In this document: positions 51,840-60,042 of the stretch, piece after piece
Position numbering within the stretch: position 1 is the stretch's first letter
Layout: every line of letters begins with the position of its first letter
From: Pseudoxanthomonas wuyuanensis
Lineage (GTDB): Bacteria; Pseudomonadota; Gammaproteobacteria; Xanthomonadales; Xanthomonadaceae
Reading direction: 5' to 3'
NCBI RefSeq assembly: GCF_900215535.1
Contig: NZ_OCND01000008.1
Coordinates: forward strand, 165,088 to 229,087
DNA: 64,000 nt
Position numbers and translations under genes: made by a program
Notes under the pieces: model-generated
Seen by the model: the letters and a program-made list of their open reading frames with translations, nothing else
Told to the model about the DNA's origin: nothing
The model's database searches: none

Positions 51840-52754
51840 TCATCTGTACGGTCCCGGGCCGCGCCACACCAGTTCCCCTTGTTTGTAGACCTGCAGCATG
51901 GTGACGGCTTTGCGGGCATCGCCGATGGCCTGCATTTGCGGCGATTCCGGTTCCAGCGCGCGGCACTTGCCGGACTCGCGCTTCAGCGCGATTTCCAGCG
52001 GGCAGATCATGTAGTACCGCGTGCCTGGCAGCGGAATGTAGAGTTCCTTCATGCCCTGCTCGGCCCAGGCGCGCAGCCTGGCTTCGCTGAGCACGTCGTA
52101 ATAGACCAAGTAGCCGCCCAGTTCCATGCTGGGCCCTGCGTCCGTCATGTCGCGCCCGCGGCCGTTGCTGATGGCGGGGCTGTTGGCCAGCCCGGCGTTC
52201 TCGGGAGCGGCGTCTTCCGCAATGAGGCCCGGCGGCCGCCCGGTCCAGGTTTCGGGGCGGCGCCGTGCCGATGGCGGCGGATGAGTGGCAGGCACCTGCG
52301 CCTGGCTTTGCTCCATGCTGTCCGGTGTGGGTGGTTGCGGTCGCGGCTGCGGCTCGCGCGGACGCTGCACGGGGTTGGGGCTGCGCTGTGCGGTCCGGGT
52401 GTCCGATGGGGTGGATGCTGGGGGCGGCACCGGGTCGTCGGCATGTTCGACCAGCGTGGACTGCACGCGCGAGCCCGCCGGCGGCTGGACAGGCTCGGAC
52501 GCTTGCGAGGGTGGCGGGTCTTGCGGGGTCTGTACGATTTGTTCGGACTGGCGCGGCTGGCCGATGAAATCCACTCTGACCCGACTGCCGCTGGCAGCGC
52601 CTTGCGGCGTGGTCACGATGGGCGTGGAGGCGTACAGCAGGATCAGCAGCATCAGCAGATGCAGCAGCGCGCTGGAAAGCGCGGCGATCCAGGGCTGCAA
52701 GCGTTCGATCCTGGCATCGGTCCAGGGCCCGGCGCAGATCGCAGCGCTGCTCAT
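51840..52754 (-). CDS. proline-rich TonB-like membrane-anchored protein
   Basis: 304 residues. A single N-terminal membrane helix (PWIAALSSALLHLLMLLILL) is followed by a Pro/Gln-rich periplasmic stretch from residue 50 to about 190 (PRQSEQIVQTPQDPPPSQAS, RPREPQPRPQPPTPDSMEQS). The C-terminal ~100 residues form a compact domain (AGPSMELGGYLVYYDVLSEA, RLRAWAEQGMKELYIPLPGT, RYYMICPLEIALKRESGKCR, DARKAVTMLQVYKQGELVWR). The layout recalls TonB/TolA, but the end does not read as a TonB C-terminal domain and no ExbBD genes are adjacent. Function unknown. Confidence 0.65.
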   Translation of the reverse strand: MSSAAICAGPWTDARIERLQPWIAALSSALLHLLMLLILLYASTPIVTTPQGAASGSRVRVDFIGQPRQSEQIVQTPQDPPPSQASEPVQPPAGSRVQSTLVEHADDPVPPPASTPSDTRTAQRSPNPVQRPREPQPRPQPPTPDSMEQSQAQVPATHPPPSARRRPETWTGRPPGLIAEDAAPENAGLANSPAISNGRGRDMTDAGPSMELGGYLVYYDVLSEARLRAWAEQGMKELYIPLPGTRYYMICPLEIALKRESGKCRALEPESPQMQAIGDARKAVTMLQVYKQGELVWRGPGPYR

Positions 52755-53048
52755 GCCGCCGGAATGGCGTCGGGGGTGAGGGCCTTCATGGGGGGAATAG
52801 ACAACATGCGACGTGGGAAGTGCCGCATCGTAACGCGGCAGGCACCATGCCGGGTCGGCGAACCCGACACGCCAGGCGTACCGGACAAGCGCGATTCACC
52901 CTGTCCGCACCCGCTCCCGGGCGGAAGGTAGAGCCCGTCGCCGGGCGCACAGTTGCTCGACCGTCATCGGGTGACAGTTGGCCTTCCGGTCGCGCAGCTT
53001 TGCCTGCGGCCGCAGGTTGCCGGCCCGGCAATGCGGGTTTCCAACAAA

Positions 53049-53088
53049 TAGCCCGGGTAAGGCCAACGGCCGTACCCGGGGTACGGAA
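53049..53088. repeat. REP-like element, copy A
   Basis: TAGCCCGGGTAAGGCCAACG, GCCGTACCCGGGGTACGGAA. The core CCCGGGTAAGGCC...GGCCG(C/T)ACCCGGG folds on itself. Other copies are at 59851, 61525, 61628 and, inverted, at 61685. This is the REP type common in intergenic DNA of Lysobacter/Stenotrophomonas-like genomes. Confidence 0.75.
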
Positions 53089-53194
53089 CGGAACAGGCCC
53101 GTCGTATGGCCTATCGCAACCTCGTCATGAGCGTATGACCGGGACGAAACCGCAGCCATTCGCCTTACCCTGCAACGGCAGCATGCGCTTGGAA

Positions 53195-53345
53195 ATGACC
53201 GATTCCGCGACGCCATCGAGCATCAATTGGGCCGACGCGCCGGTCCGGCCAAGATGGGAAGACCAGCTAAAGCTAACGGCCTGACCTAGGAAAGTGCACT
53301 CTGGCCACTGGAAAACGGCCCCCTGGAAAACGCACTCTGACCCTG
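53195..53345. repeat. dispersed intergenic repeat ending in AAGTGCACTCTG, copy 1
   Basis: CGACGCCATCGAGCATCAAT, CCAAGATGGGAAGACCAGCT and GACCTAGGAAAGTGCACTCT occur here and, with differences, at about 62820-62935. The end carries CGCACTCTGACCCTGTTTC, the inverse of GGGTCAGAGTGC. Likely a non-autonomous (RAYT-type or similar) element; no transposase is present. Confidence 0.65.
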
Positions 53346-53520
53346 TTTCCAGAAGGCGTAGAACAATGGCGCTTGGCCGGCTTCCTGACATTCCATCATC
53401 ACGTGGCACCCCGCTTGTTCGACGGGAAACCAGTCCCGCTTCAGAGGACCGATTCAACCGGGTTTTCAACGGAACAGGTCGAAAGCGGATGTCCGTGAAG
53501 TGCGGCTGAGGGCCAGGAAA

Positions 53521-54423
53521 TCACGCTGTCGAATCAGCGGAAGGAAACACGCGCTCGCACAGGAAATCGACGAATACCCGGAGCTTGGGGGCGGGATGCC
53601 GGCTTGCCGGCCACAGCACACGGAAGGTGCCGGTACGCTCAACGTGCTTGTCCAGCACGGTTTGCAGGTGGCCATCGGCAAGCGCTTGGCGGATGGCAAA
53701 GTCCGGCAGGCAGGCAATGCCCAGTCCCTGCAGCGCAAAGCACACCCGCGTCTCGATGTTGTTGCAGATCATCGAAGTAGGTAGTTGCAGTTCGGGCTCC
53801 TGCGATCCCATGCGCAGCGGCCACACTTCCAGTTTGCCCGTGTTTGGATAGCGGTAGTGCAGACAAGAGTGTCCGGTCAGGTCCGCAGGACGCTTCGGAA
53901 TACCGCGCCGTTCCAGATACTCGGGTGACGCCACCAGCAACATCTGGAACGACCCCAGCCGTCGCGCCGATAGCCGCGAATCGGCCGGCTCACCGGTACG
54001 CACGACGGCATCGAAGCCTTCCTCGATCACATCGACCATCCGGTCGGTGAAATCCAGATCCAGTTCGATCTGGGGGTATTGCCGCATGAACTCGCCGAGC
54101 ACCGGCAGTACCAGAGCGCTGACCAGCGGCAGGCTCACCCGCAGCCGCCCGCGTGGCGCGGCCGTGGCTTGCGACAGTTCCAACTCCGCCGCCTCTATCT
54201 CCGCCAGGATGCGCCGGCTGCGCTCCAGGAACAGCGTGCCTTCCGCGGTGAGCGTGATGCTGCGCGTGCTGCGGTGGAACAGCCGCACGTTGAGCTTTTC
54301 TTCCAGCCGCGCCACGCTTTTGCCCACCGCCGAAGCCGATACGCCCAATAGGCGGCCGGCCGCCACGAAGCTGCGGGTTTCGGCGACTTGGACGAACACG
54401 GTGAAGCCGCTCAGGCTGTCCAT
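53521..54423 (-). CDS. LysR-family transcriptional regulator
   Basis: 300 residues. N-terminal winged helix: MDSLSGFTVFVQVAETRSFV, AAGRLLGVSASAVGKSVARL, EEKLNVRLFHRSTRSITLTA. The effector domain follows (GRLRVSLPLVSALVLPVLGE, GFDAVVRTGEPADSRLSARR, RVCFALQGLGIACLPDFAIR), close to the CrgA/DmlR-type group. It is divergent from the serine hydrolase/MFS pair, 116 bases apart, and probably regulates it. A CGGA(N8)TCCG dyad lies at about 54438-54453 in that interval. Confidence 0.9.
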   Translation of the reverse strand: MDSLSGFTVFVQVAETRSFVAAGRLLGVSASAVGKSVARLEEKLNVRLFHRSTRSITLTAEGTLFLERSRRILAEIEAAELELSQATAAPRGRLRVSLPLVSALVLPVLGEFMRQYPQIELDLDFTDRMVDVIEEGFDAVVRTGEPADSRLSARRLGSFQMLLVASPEYLERRGIPKRPADLTGHSCLHYRYPNTGKLEVWPLRMGSQEPELQLPTSMICNNIETRVCFALQGLGIACLPDFAIRQALADGHLQTVLDKHVERTGTFRVLWPASRHPAPKLRVFVDFLCERVFPSADSTA

Positions 54424-54437
54424 TCAATACCTCTATT

Positions 54438-54453
54438 ACGGACAGTTTATTCC
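54438..54453. promoter_or_regulatory. possible LysR binding dyad
   Basis: CGGACAGTTTATTCCG: 4-bp arms CGGA/TCCG around eight AT-rich bases, just upstream of the LysR start and about 90 bases before the hydrolase GTG. It only loosely fits the T-N11-A rule, so the call is tentative. Confidence 0.35.
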
Positions 54454-54539
54454 GCAGACAAGGGAACTCTACCCCACTTTTTCTTTATTCGACGGCTTTC
54501 TATCGTCTATGGCCGTCCATGGAATAAAGGAAATCCGCC

Positions 54540-55739
54540 GTGTCAGCCCAGCTCTATCCCTTGCGTACTGGCGTTTCGCCGGTGCAACTCCCCGCGCGTG
54601 TCGATGCGGTCATTGACCAGGCTCTCGCCGACCAGCGTTTGGTCGGCGCGGTGGTGCTTGTCGCGCAAGATGGCGAACTGATTCATCGCCGTGCCGCCGG
54701 CAGCGCCGATCGCGAAGCGGCACGGGCAATGACCGAGGACGCGCTGTTTCGGCTGGCCTCGGTGAGCAAGCCGATTGTCTCTGCGGCGGCAATGGTGCTG
54801 GTGGCGCAAGGGCGGCTTGAACTGGACGAAGGCATCGAAGGCTGGCTGCCCGACTTCCAGCCGCGCTTGCCCGGTGGCGCCGCGGCACGCATCACGCCGC
54901 GGCAACTGCTGAGCCACACGTCCGGCCTGGGCTACCGCTTCTTCGAGGCCGACGACAGCGGCCCGTACGCGCTAGCCGGTGTCTCCGATGGCATGGACCA
55001 ATCCGGCATCACGCTGGTCGAGAACCTGCGGCGCCTTGGCAACGTGCCGTTGTTGTATGCGCCGGGAACGTCATGGGGCTATTCGCTGGCCACCGACGTG
55101 CTGGGTGCGGTAATCGAGCGGGTCTGCGACCAATCGCTGGACAAGGCCGTGCAGGCGCTGGTGACCGGCCCGCTGGGCATGAACGACACCGCCTTCGTCG
55201 CGCGTGACGTAGACCGACTGGCTGCGGCCTACGTCAACGACACTCCCGCCCCGCGCCGCATGCGGGCATTGGATGTGGTTTCCGCCTTCGATGGCGCAGT
55301 CGGCATACGTTACGCACCGGCGCGGGCCTTCGACGCCAACGCGTTTCCATCCGGTGGCGCGGGCATGGTCGGCAGTGCTGGGGATTTCCTGCGCTTGCTG
55401 GAAATGCTGCGCAAGGGTGGCAGTCCATTGCTGCCGCCCGCCTTGGTGGAGGAAATGGGGCGTGACCAGACCGGTGGAATGACGTTGCCCAATGCACCTG
55501 GATTCGGCTTTGGCCTGGGCTTTTCAGTGCTGCAAGACCCGGTTGCCGCCGCCTCACCTGAGTCACCAGGCACTTGGCGCTGGGGTGGTGCGTACGGTCA
55601 CTCGTGGTTCGTCGATTCCGCCCGGGGTTTCAGCGTGGTGGCCTTCACCAACACCTTGTATGAGGGCATGTCCGGATGCTTTGTCGCCGATCTGCGGGAT
55701 GCGGTTTATGGTGCTGACACGATGAAGCGCGGCGCATGA
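54540..55739 (+). CDS. serine hydrolase of the beta-lactamase (class C-like) family
   Basis: 399 residues from GTG at 54540 with AAGGAAAT upstream. No signal peptide, so not a secreted beta-lactamase. The SxxK motif is FRLASVSKPIVSAAAMVLVA near residue 78; a Tyr motif is TSWGYSLATDVLGAVIERV near residue 180; a late GHSWFVDSARGFSVVAFTNT replaces the KTG box. This is the EstB/CubicO type: esterase or amidase activity is likely. The stop overlaps the ATG of an MFS gene (ATGA), and a LysR gene is divergent. Confidence 0.87.
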   Translation: MSAQLYPLRTGVSPVQLPARVDAVIDQALADQRLVGAVVLVAQDGELIHRRAAGSADREAARAMTEDALFRLASVSKPIVSAAAMVLVAQGRLELDEGIEGWLPDFQPRLPGGAAARITPRQLLSHTSGLGYRFFEADDSGPYALAGVSDGMDQSGITLVENLRRLGNVPLLYAPGTSWGYSLATDVLGAVIERVCDQSLDKAVQALVTGPLGMNDTAFVARDVDRLAAAYVNDTPAPRRMRALDVVSAFDGAVGIRYAPARAFDANAFPSGGAGMVGSAGDFLRLLEMLRKGGSPLLPPALVEEMGRDQTGGMTLPNAPGFGFGLGFSVLQDPVAAASPESPGTWRWGGAYGHSWFVDSARGFSVVAFTNTLYEGMSGCFVADLRDAVYGADTMKRGA

Positions 55740-56890
55740 GCGCCGGTCGCACCCTTTTCTTCATCGCGCTGGGTCTATTCGGTTTGTACGCCGTGGAGTT
55801 TGGCGTGGTCGGCATCCTGCCGGCCATCATTGCGCGCTACGACATCAGCGTGGCGCAGGCCGGGTGGCTGGTGGGCCTGTTCGCCTTGATCGTCGCGGCG
55901 GGCGGGCCGTTTATGGTGCTGTGGCTGTCGCGCTTGGACCGGCGCAAGGTCCTCGCCGGATCGCTGCTGGTCTTCAGCCTGTGCAGCCTGCTGTCGGCCT
56001 GGGCGCCCAACTTCGCCACGTTGATGGCGTTGCGCGTGCCGTCGGCCTTGCTGCATCCGGTGTTCTTTGCGGTGGCCTTCGCAGCGGCCGTGTCGCTGTA
56101 TCGCCCCGAGCGGGCAGCCCATGCAACGGCCATGGCCTTCGTGGGGACCAGTATGGGTCTGGTGCTGGGCGTGCCGCTGACCACCTGGGTCCAGGCGCGG
56201 GTGTCTTACGAGGCCTCGTTCCTGTTCTGTGCGGCGGTCAATCTGGCTGCGGCCATCGCATTGTGGGTGATGTTGCCGGCAGCGCCGAAGACCAAGACGG
56301 CTTCGTACGGCAGCCAACTCGCCATCCTGCGCAAACCAGCGGTCTGGCTTGCTGTAGCCATGACCGTGTGCGTGTTCGGCGCAATGTTCTCCGTGTATAG
56401 CTACGCGGCGGAGTACCTGGCGCGCGAGACCGGCCTGAATGGCGAGGCGATCAGCGTGCTGCTGGTGGTGTTCGGCGTGGGCGGTGTGCTGGGCAATCTG
56501 CTGGCGGGCCGCTGGCTGGGACGCAACCGCACGCGCACGGTGCTGCTGTACCCGGTGGTGCTGGCGGCTGCTTATGGCGTGCTGCTGGTTTTCGGTTCGG
56601 CCTCGCTTGCGGTGCTGCTGCCGGTCTGCCTGCTCTGGGGCGCGGCGCACACCAGTGGCCTGATTGTGAGCCAGGTCTGGCTGACCTCAGCGGCACCGGA
56701 AGCCCCGGAGTTCGCCACCAGCCTGTACATTTCGGCGGCCAACCTGGGCGTGGTGTTCGGCTCCACGCTAGGCGGCGCATTCATTACCTCCGCCGGAATG
56801 CCCGCTGCGCTGTGGAGCGGCTGGCTGTTCACTGTGCTGGCCGTGGCTTTTGTAATCCTGAAGATCCGGCTGCGCGCCACTTCTATCTGA
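55736..56890 (+). CDS. MFS transporter (DHA1/AraJ-like)
   Basis: 384 residues with 12 predicted helices; opens TLFFIALGLFGLYAVEFGVV, GILPAIIARYDISVAQAGWL and VLWLSRLDRRKVLAGSLLVF, with the MFS motif A region in LSRLDRRKVLAG. Close in form to AraJ/CmlA-type sugar or drug efflux proteins. Coupled to the serine hydrolase by a four-base overlap, so a detoxification pair (modify and export) under LysR control is plausible. Its end overlaps the reconstructed end of the SDR gene. Confidence 0.87.
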   Translation: MSAGRTLFFIALGLFGLYAVEFGVVGILPAIIARYDISVAQAGWLVGLFALIVAAGGPFMVLWLSRLDRRKVLAGSLLVFSLCSLLSAWAPNFATLMALRVPSALLHPVFFAVAFAAAVSLYRPERAAHATAMAFVGTSMGLVLGVPLTTWVQARVSYEASFLFCAAVNLAAAIALWVMLPAAPKTKTASYGSQLAILRKPAVWLAVAMTVCVFGAMFSVYSYAAEYLARETGLNGEAISVLLVVFGVGGVLGNLLAGRWLGRNRTRTVLLYPVVLAAAYGVLLVFGSASLAVLLPVCLLWGAAHTSGLIVSQVWLTSAAPEAPEFATSLYISAANLGVVFGSTLGGAFITSAGMPAALWSGWLFTVLAVAFVILKIRLRATSI

Positions 56891-57718
56891 AATCGCCGCC
56901 TGCCCCGCCCCGGTTCACGAACGCGATCGGCGTGACCTTGTAGTTGAGCGCGCTGGTGGTACCGCAGGTCACGTCCAGGGTGACGCCGGTGATCCGGGCG
57001 GCCATCCCGGAGCGAGGAACACGGCGGCGCTGGCGATGTCGTCCATGCCCGGCAGCGCCTTGAGCATGGTGTCGTCCCGCAGCTTGTCGATGAACTCGGT
57101 GGCGCGCTCGCCGCCTTGTTCGACGGCTTCGCGGAACACGCGCGAGTCCGGCGAACCGGCGGAGCGGATGTTCACGACGCGTACCCCGTAGGGACCCAGT
57201 TCGCTGGCAAGGTTGCGGGACAGGCTTTCAATGGCGCAGCACGCGGGTCCGAAGCCGCCGACGTTGGGGTAGCCGATACCGCCCGGCGTCGCCGTCAGCG
57301 ACAGGATTACGCCGCTGCCTTGCGTCTTCATGCGGCGGCCGGCGGCGGTCGCGGTGATGAAATGCGATTGCATCGCGATACGGACCGGGCGCAGGAAATC
57401 CTCGAGGTCCATATCGACCAATGCGACATCCTGCGTGTCCTCCAGGCCGATGGCATTGAACGAGATGTCGAGCGCGCCGTGGCGGCGGACGGTGCCGTCG
57501 ACGTAGGCATCGACGGCGTCCCGGTCCAGTGCGTCCACCTGGGTGGCCTGTGCATCGCCGCCCGCGGCGCGAACTTCGGCGGCGACGCTCTCCACGGAAT
57601 CGAGGTGACGGCCGCTCAACATCAACCTGGCGCCCTCGCGTGCAAAGGCACGGGCGACGGCACCGCCCAGCGAGCCGCCGGCGCCGTAGATCGCGGCGGT
57701 CTTGTTCCGGAGCATCAT
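56883..57718 (-). pseudogene. SDR-family oxidoreductase with a frameshift near the C terminus
   Basis: Start ATG 57718 (MMLRNKTAAIYGAGGSLGGA) with CAGGAG upstream. NAD motif GAGGSLGGAV, then ALDISFNAIGLEDTQDVALV and GFGPACCAIESLSRNLASEL. The usual Tyr of YxxxK is replaced: FGPACCAIESL has no Tyr or Lys. Read as is, the frame ends at 56969 after AAVFLAPGWPPG. Inserting one T near 57010 restores LASGMAARITGVTLDVTCGT, TSALNYKVTPIAFVNRG to a stop at 56883. So a single base is missing, by mutation or sequencing error. Loss of the catalytic pair suggests a non-classical SDR. Confidence 0.75.
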
Positions 57719-58027
57719 GTGCATTCTCCTGTCGTAGGGCGCGCGAACCTGGGTCCATGCACGGCAGGACCGGCGGTCCGCGCCAGCGACCAGTCCCATC
57801 ATTGCGACGGACCAGGGGGCAGGGAATCGACAAAAGCGGGAAAAGACGTTAGCTCGCAGGCTGGGTTGGCTTCATCAACCCAACAGTTTGCGATGTTCAG
57901 CCAAAGGCGCTAGGGCGTGACATCAACCTATCCGCTGCATGGCGCGGGAAAGCTGCTGGCGTGCGGTACTGGCAATTTCCTGGAAGCCTGACATCCAAGA
58001 CCGTCACGATCTGGCACGCAGTGGTGC

Positions 58028-58420
58028 CTACGCTGGCTTCTCCGCTGCCGTTCCACTGGGACGTTTTGCGTATTCGAACAACTCGACGACATTTCCCGAA
58101 GGGTCTTGCAGCAGGATTTGTCGTCCGGCGCCCTCGGCCACCTCACCACGGAAACTTGCGCCCGCTTCACGCAGTTTGTCGATCATTCCGTCGAGATCGT
58201 CCGTCACCAGCATGAACCTGTTCCATCCGCCCGGCTCAGGATTTCCTCCTGCTTTCCCCGCACTGCCCGCCCCGGGTGCGTTGAGGAAAAGATGCAGATC
58301 CTCACTCGTCATTTCGGCAAACTTTCCCGGGTTGTGCTTCTCGACCTCAAAGCCCAGGCGGTCGCGGTAGAAGTCCACGGATTGGTCGATATCGTTTGCA
58401 ATGTATCTGATGGATGCCAT
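58028..58420 (-). CDS. VOC-family (glyoxalase/bleomycin resistance-like) protein
   Basis: 130 residues: MASIRYIANDIDQSVDFYRD, RLGFEVEKHNPGKFAEMTSE, NRFMLVTDDLDGMIDKLREA, GASFRGEVAEGAGRQILLQD, PSGNVVELFEYA. The two beta-alpha-beta-beta-beta repeats of the VOC fold are complete, with Glu in NVVELFEY as a likely metal ligand. The substrate cannot be read from the sequence. It has no operon partner. Confidence 0.85.
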   Translation of the reverse strand: MASIRYIANDIDQSVDFYRDRLGFEVEKHNPGKFAEMTSEDLHLFLNAPGAGSAGKAGGNPEPGGWNRFMLVTDDLDGMIDKLREAGASFRGEVAEGAGRQILLQDPSGNVVELFEYAKRPSGTAAEKPA

Positions 58421-58717
58421 GCCGCCATCTCCTCTGGATCATCATGCGAGTGCGCTTACAACGACGTTCGCGACCCTTGCACGATGCCGGTTAAGACCAG
58501 GCGCAGGATTTGCGAGGAGGCTTGAATTCAGGTATTGGGCCGCGGGATCAGGAATGCCCATCCATCACCACACCCCAGGCTGCATTGATGCCGGAACGAA
58601 GTGCGATAGGCGTCAGCCTACCCCGCGGATCCGATAAACGGACCTGCGCCATTTTTTTTTAAGCCCATCTGCTTGTACAGTTGTTCGACCGTGTGATCAC
58701 AAACCTCATCAATCGCC

Positions 58718-59854
58718 ATGACATTGGATCATCTTCGTCGAAACTTCCTGCAGAAGCTGGTGGCATCAGCCGCGGCCGTGCCGCTGCTGTCGCCCTATCG
58801 GACATTCGCCCAAGCGGACCGTGCCAGCACCGGCAGCCATCCGGGCACGACGCTGCGCGTTGCACTCATGGGACTGGGCAGCTATGCCGCCCGGGTGGCG
58901 GAAGCCATGCAGTCCTGCAAGCGCGCCAAGGTGACCGGGCTCATCAGTGGAACACCTTCCAAACTCCAGGAATGGGGAACGAAATACGGTGTGCCGGAAA
59001 AGAGCCGGTACAACTACGATAATTTCGATCGCATCAAGGACGACGCGGACATCGATGCGGTTTACATCATCACTCCCAATGCACAGCATCGCGATCAGGC
59101 CATCCGCGTCGCCAAGGCGGGCAAGCATGTCATCTGCGAAAAGCCGATGGCGGTCAACGCCAAGGAAGGACAGGAGATGCTCGACGCCTGTGCCGAGGCC
59201 GGCGTGAAGTTGCTGGTGGGCTATCGGTTGCATTTCGAGCCCAAGACGCTGGAAGTGATCCGCATGCGCAACGCAGGCGATTTCGGAAACATCCTGTTCT
59301 TCCAGGGCCTGAGCGGCTTCCGCATCGGCGATCCCAGCCAGTGGCGGCTCGACAAGGCGCTGGCGGGCGGCGGGTCATTGATGGATATCGGCATCTACGC
59401 CATCAACGGCGCCCGCTACATGGTGGGCGAAGACCCGGTATGGGTAACCGCGCAGCAAACCAAGACCGACCCGGTCAAGTTCAAGGAAGGCGTGGACGAA
59501 ACCATCCAGTTCCAGCTCGGCTTTCCCAGCGGCGCGGTGGCGTCCTGCCTGTCCACTTATCAGATGAACCATCTGGACCGTTTCTTCATGACCGGCGAAC
59601 GGGGATTCGCCGAGCTGCGGCCCGCCACAGGTTATGGCCCCATCCAGGGCCGTACCCACAAAGGCGAGCTCACCCAGCCGCACGCCATGCACCAGACCAT
59701 TCAAATGGACGAAATGGCCGGCATCCTGCTGGACGGGAACACACCCGTGGTCCCTGTCGACGGCGAAGAAGGTCTGAAAGACCTGAAGATCATCGATGCC
59801 ATCTATGCCGCCAGTGAAACCGGCGGTAGGCGACAACTGCGTCTAAGCAAGTAG
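58718..59854 (+). CDS. Tat-exported Gfo/Idh/MocA-family oxidoreductase
   Basis: 378 residues with twin-arginine signal (LRRNFLQKLVASAAAVPLLS, cleavage near AFAQA-type site TFAQA). NAD(P) motif LRVALMGLGSYAARVAEAMQ; IDAVYIITPNAQHRDQAIRV; signature GKHVICEKPMAVNAKEGQEM with E-K-P; later GGGSLMDIGIYAINGARYMV. Exported members are usually glucose-fructose oxidoreductase-like with tightly bound cofactor. Its last codon is followed directly by REP copy B, whose TAG is the stop codon. Confidence 0.88.
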   Translation: MTLDHLRRNFLQKLVASAAAVPLLSPYRTFAQADRASTGSHPGTTLRVALMGLGSYAARVAEAMQSCKRAKVTGLISGTPSKLQEWGTKYGVPEKSRYNYDNFDRIKDDADIDAVYIITPNAQHRDQAIRVAKAGKHVICEKPMAVNAKEGQEMLDACAEAGVKLLVGYRLHFEPKTLEVIRMRNAGDFGNILFFQGLSGFRIGDPSQWRLDKALAGGGSLMDIGIYAINGARYMVGEDPVWVTAQQTKTDPVKFKEGVDETIQFQLGFPSGAVASCLSTYQMNHLDRFFMTGERGFAELRPATGYGPIQGRTHKGELTQPHAMHQTIQMDEMAGILLDGNTPVVPVDGEEGLKDLKIIDAIYAASETGGRRQLRLSK

Positions 59855-59895
59855 CCCAGGTAAGGCCAACGGCCACACCTGGGAAACGGAAGGGT
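59851..59895. repeat. REP-like element, copy B (supplies a stop codon)
   Basis: GTAGCCCAGGTAAGGCCAAC, GGCCACACCTGGGAAACGG, then AAGGGT. Same order as copies A, C and D with CCCAGG/CCTGGG compensatory changes that keep the stem. It begins at the TAG stop of the Gfo/Idh gene. Confidence 0.75.
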
Positions 59896-59936
59896 GACGG
59901 AATAACGCTCGGCTATCGCGACGGAAATTATCCAGA

Positions 59937-60027
59937 TCGCGCCAATTCCGCCCTAATTCGCTCCGAATCGCGCCACATTCTGGCTTATCGCGCCAGAATA
60001 TGCTTGAATCGCGCCACCAACTGGCGC
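59937..60027. promoter_or_regulatory. TCGCGCCA repeat array before the Fic-like gene
   Basis: TCGCGCCA occurs at 59937, 59968, 59988 and 60009, and TGGCGCAA (inverted) at 60022. Between them ATTCTGGC and GCCAGAAT form 8-bp arms around TTATCGC. The array stops 15 bases before the Fic-like ATG at 60043. The protein has an N-terminal helix-turn-helix, so autoregulation at these repeats is likely. Confidence 0.72.
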
Positions 60028-60042
60028 AATTTGGAGCGGCTC

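Larger units (their letters stand above)
52755..53520. other. long repeat-bearing intergenic region
   Basis: About 770 bases between two minus-strand genes. It contains one REP-like element (53049-53088) and a longer dispersed repeat (about 53195-53345). Open frames crossing them are not supported. The promoter of the Pro-rich protein should be near 52760-52830. Confidence 0.5.

Noticed and set aside
58624..58662. Rho-independent terminator before the Gfo/Idh gene
   Set aside because: A T run exists, but the GGATCCG/CGGACC stem is short, imperfect and separated from it; no gene ends just upstream on the plus strand.
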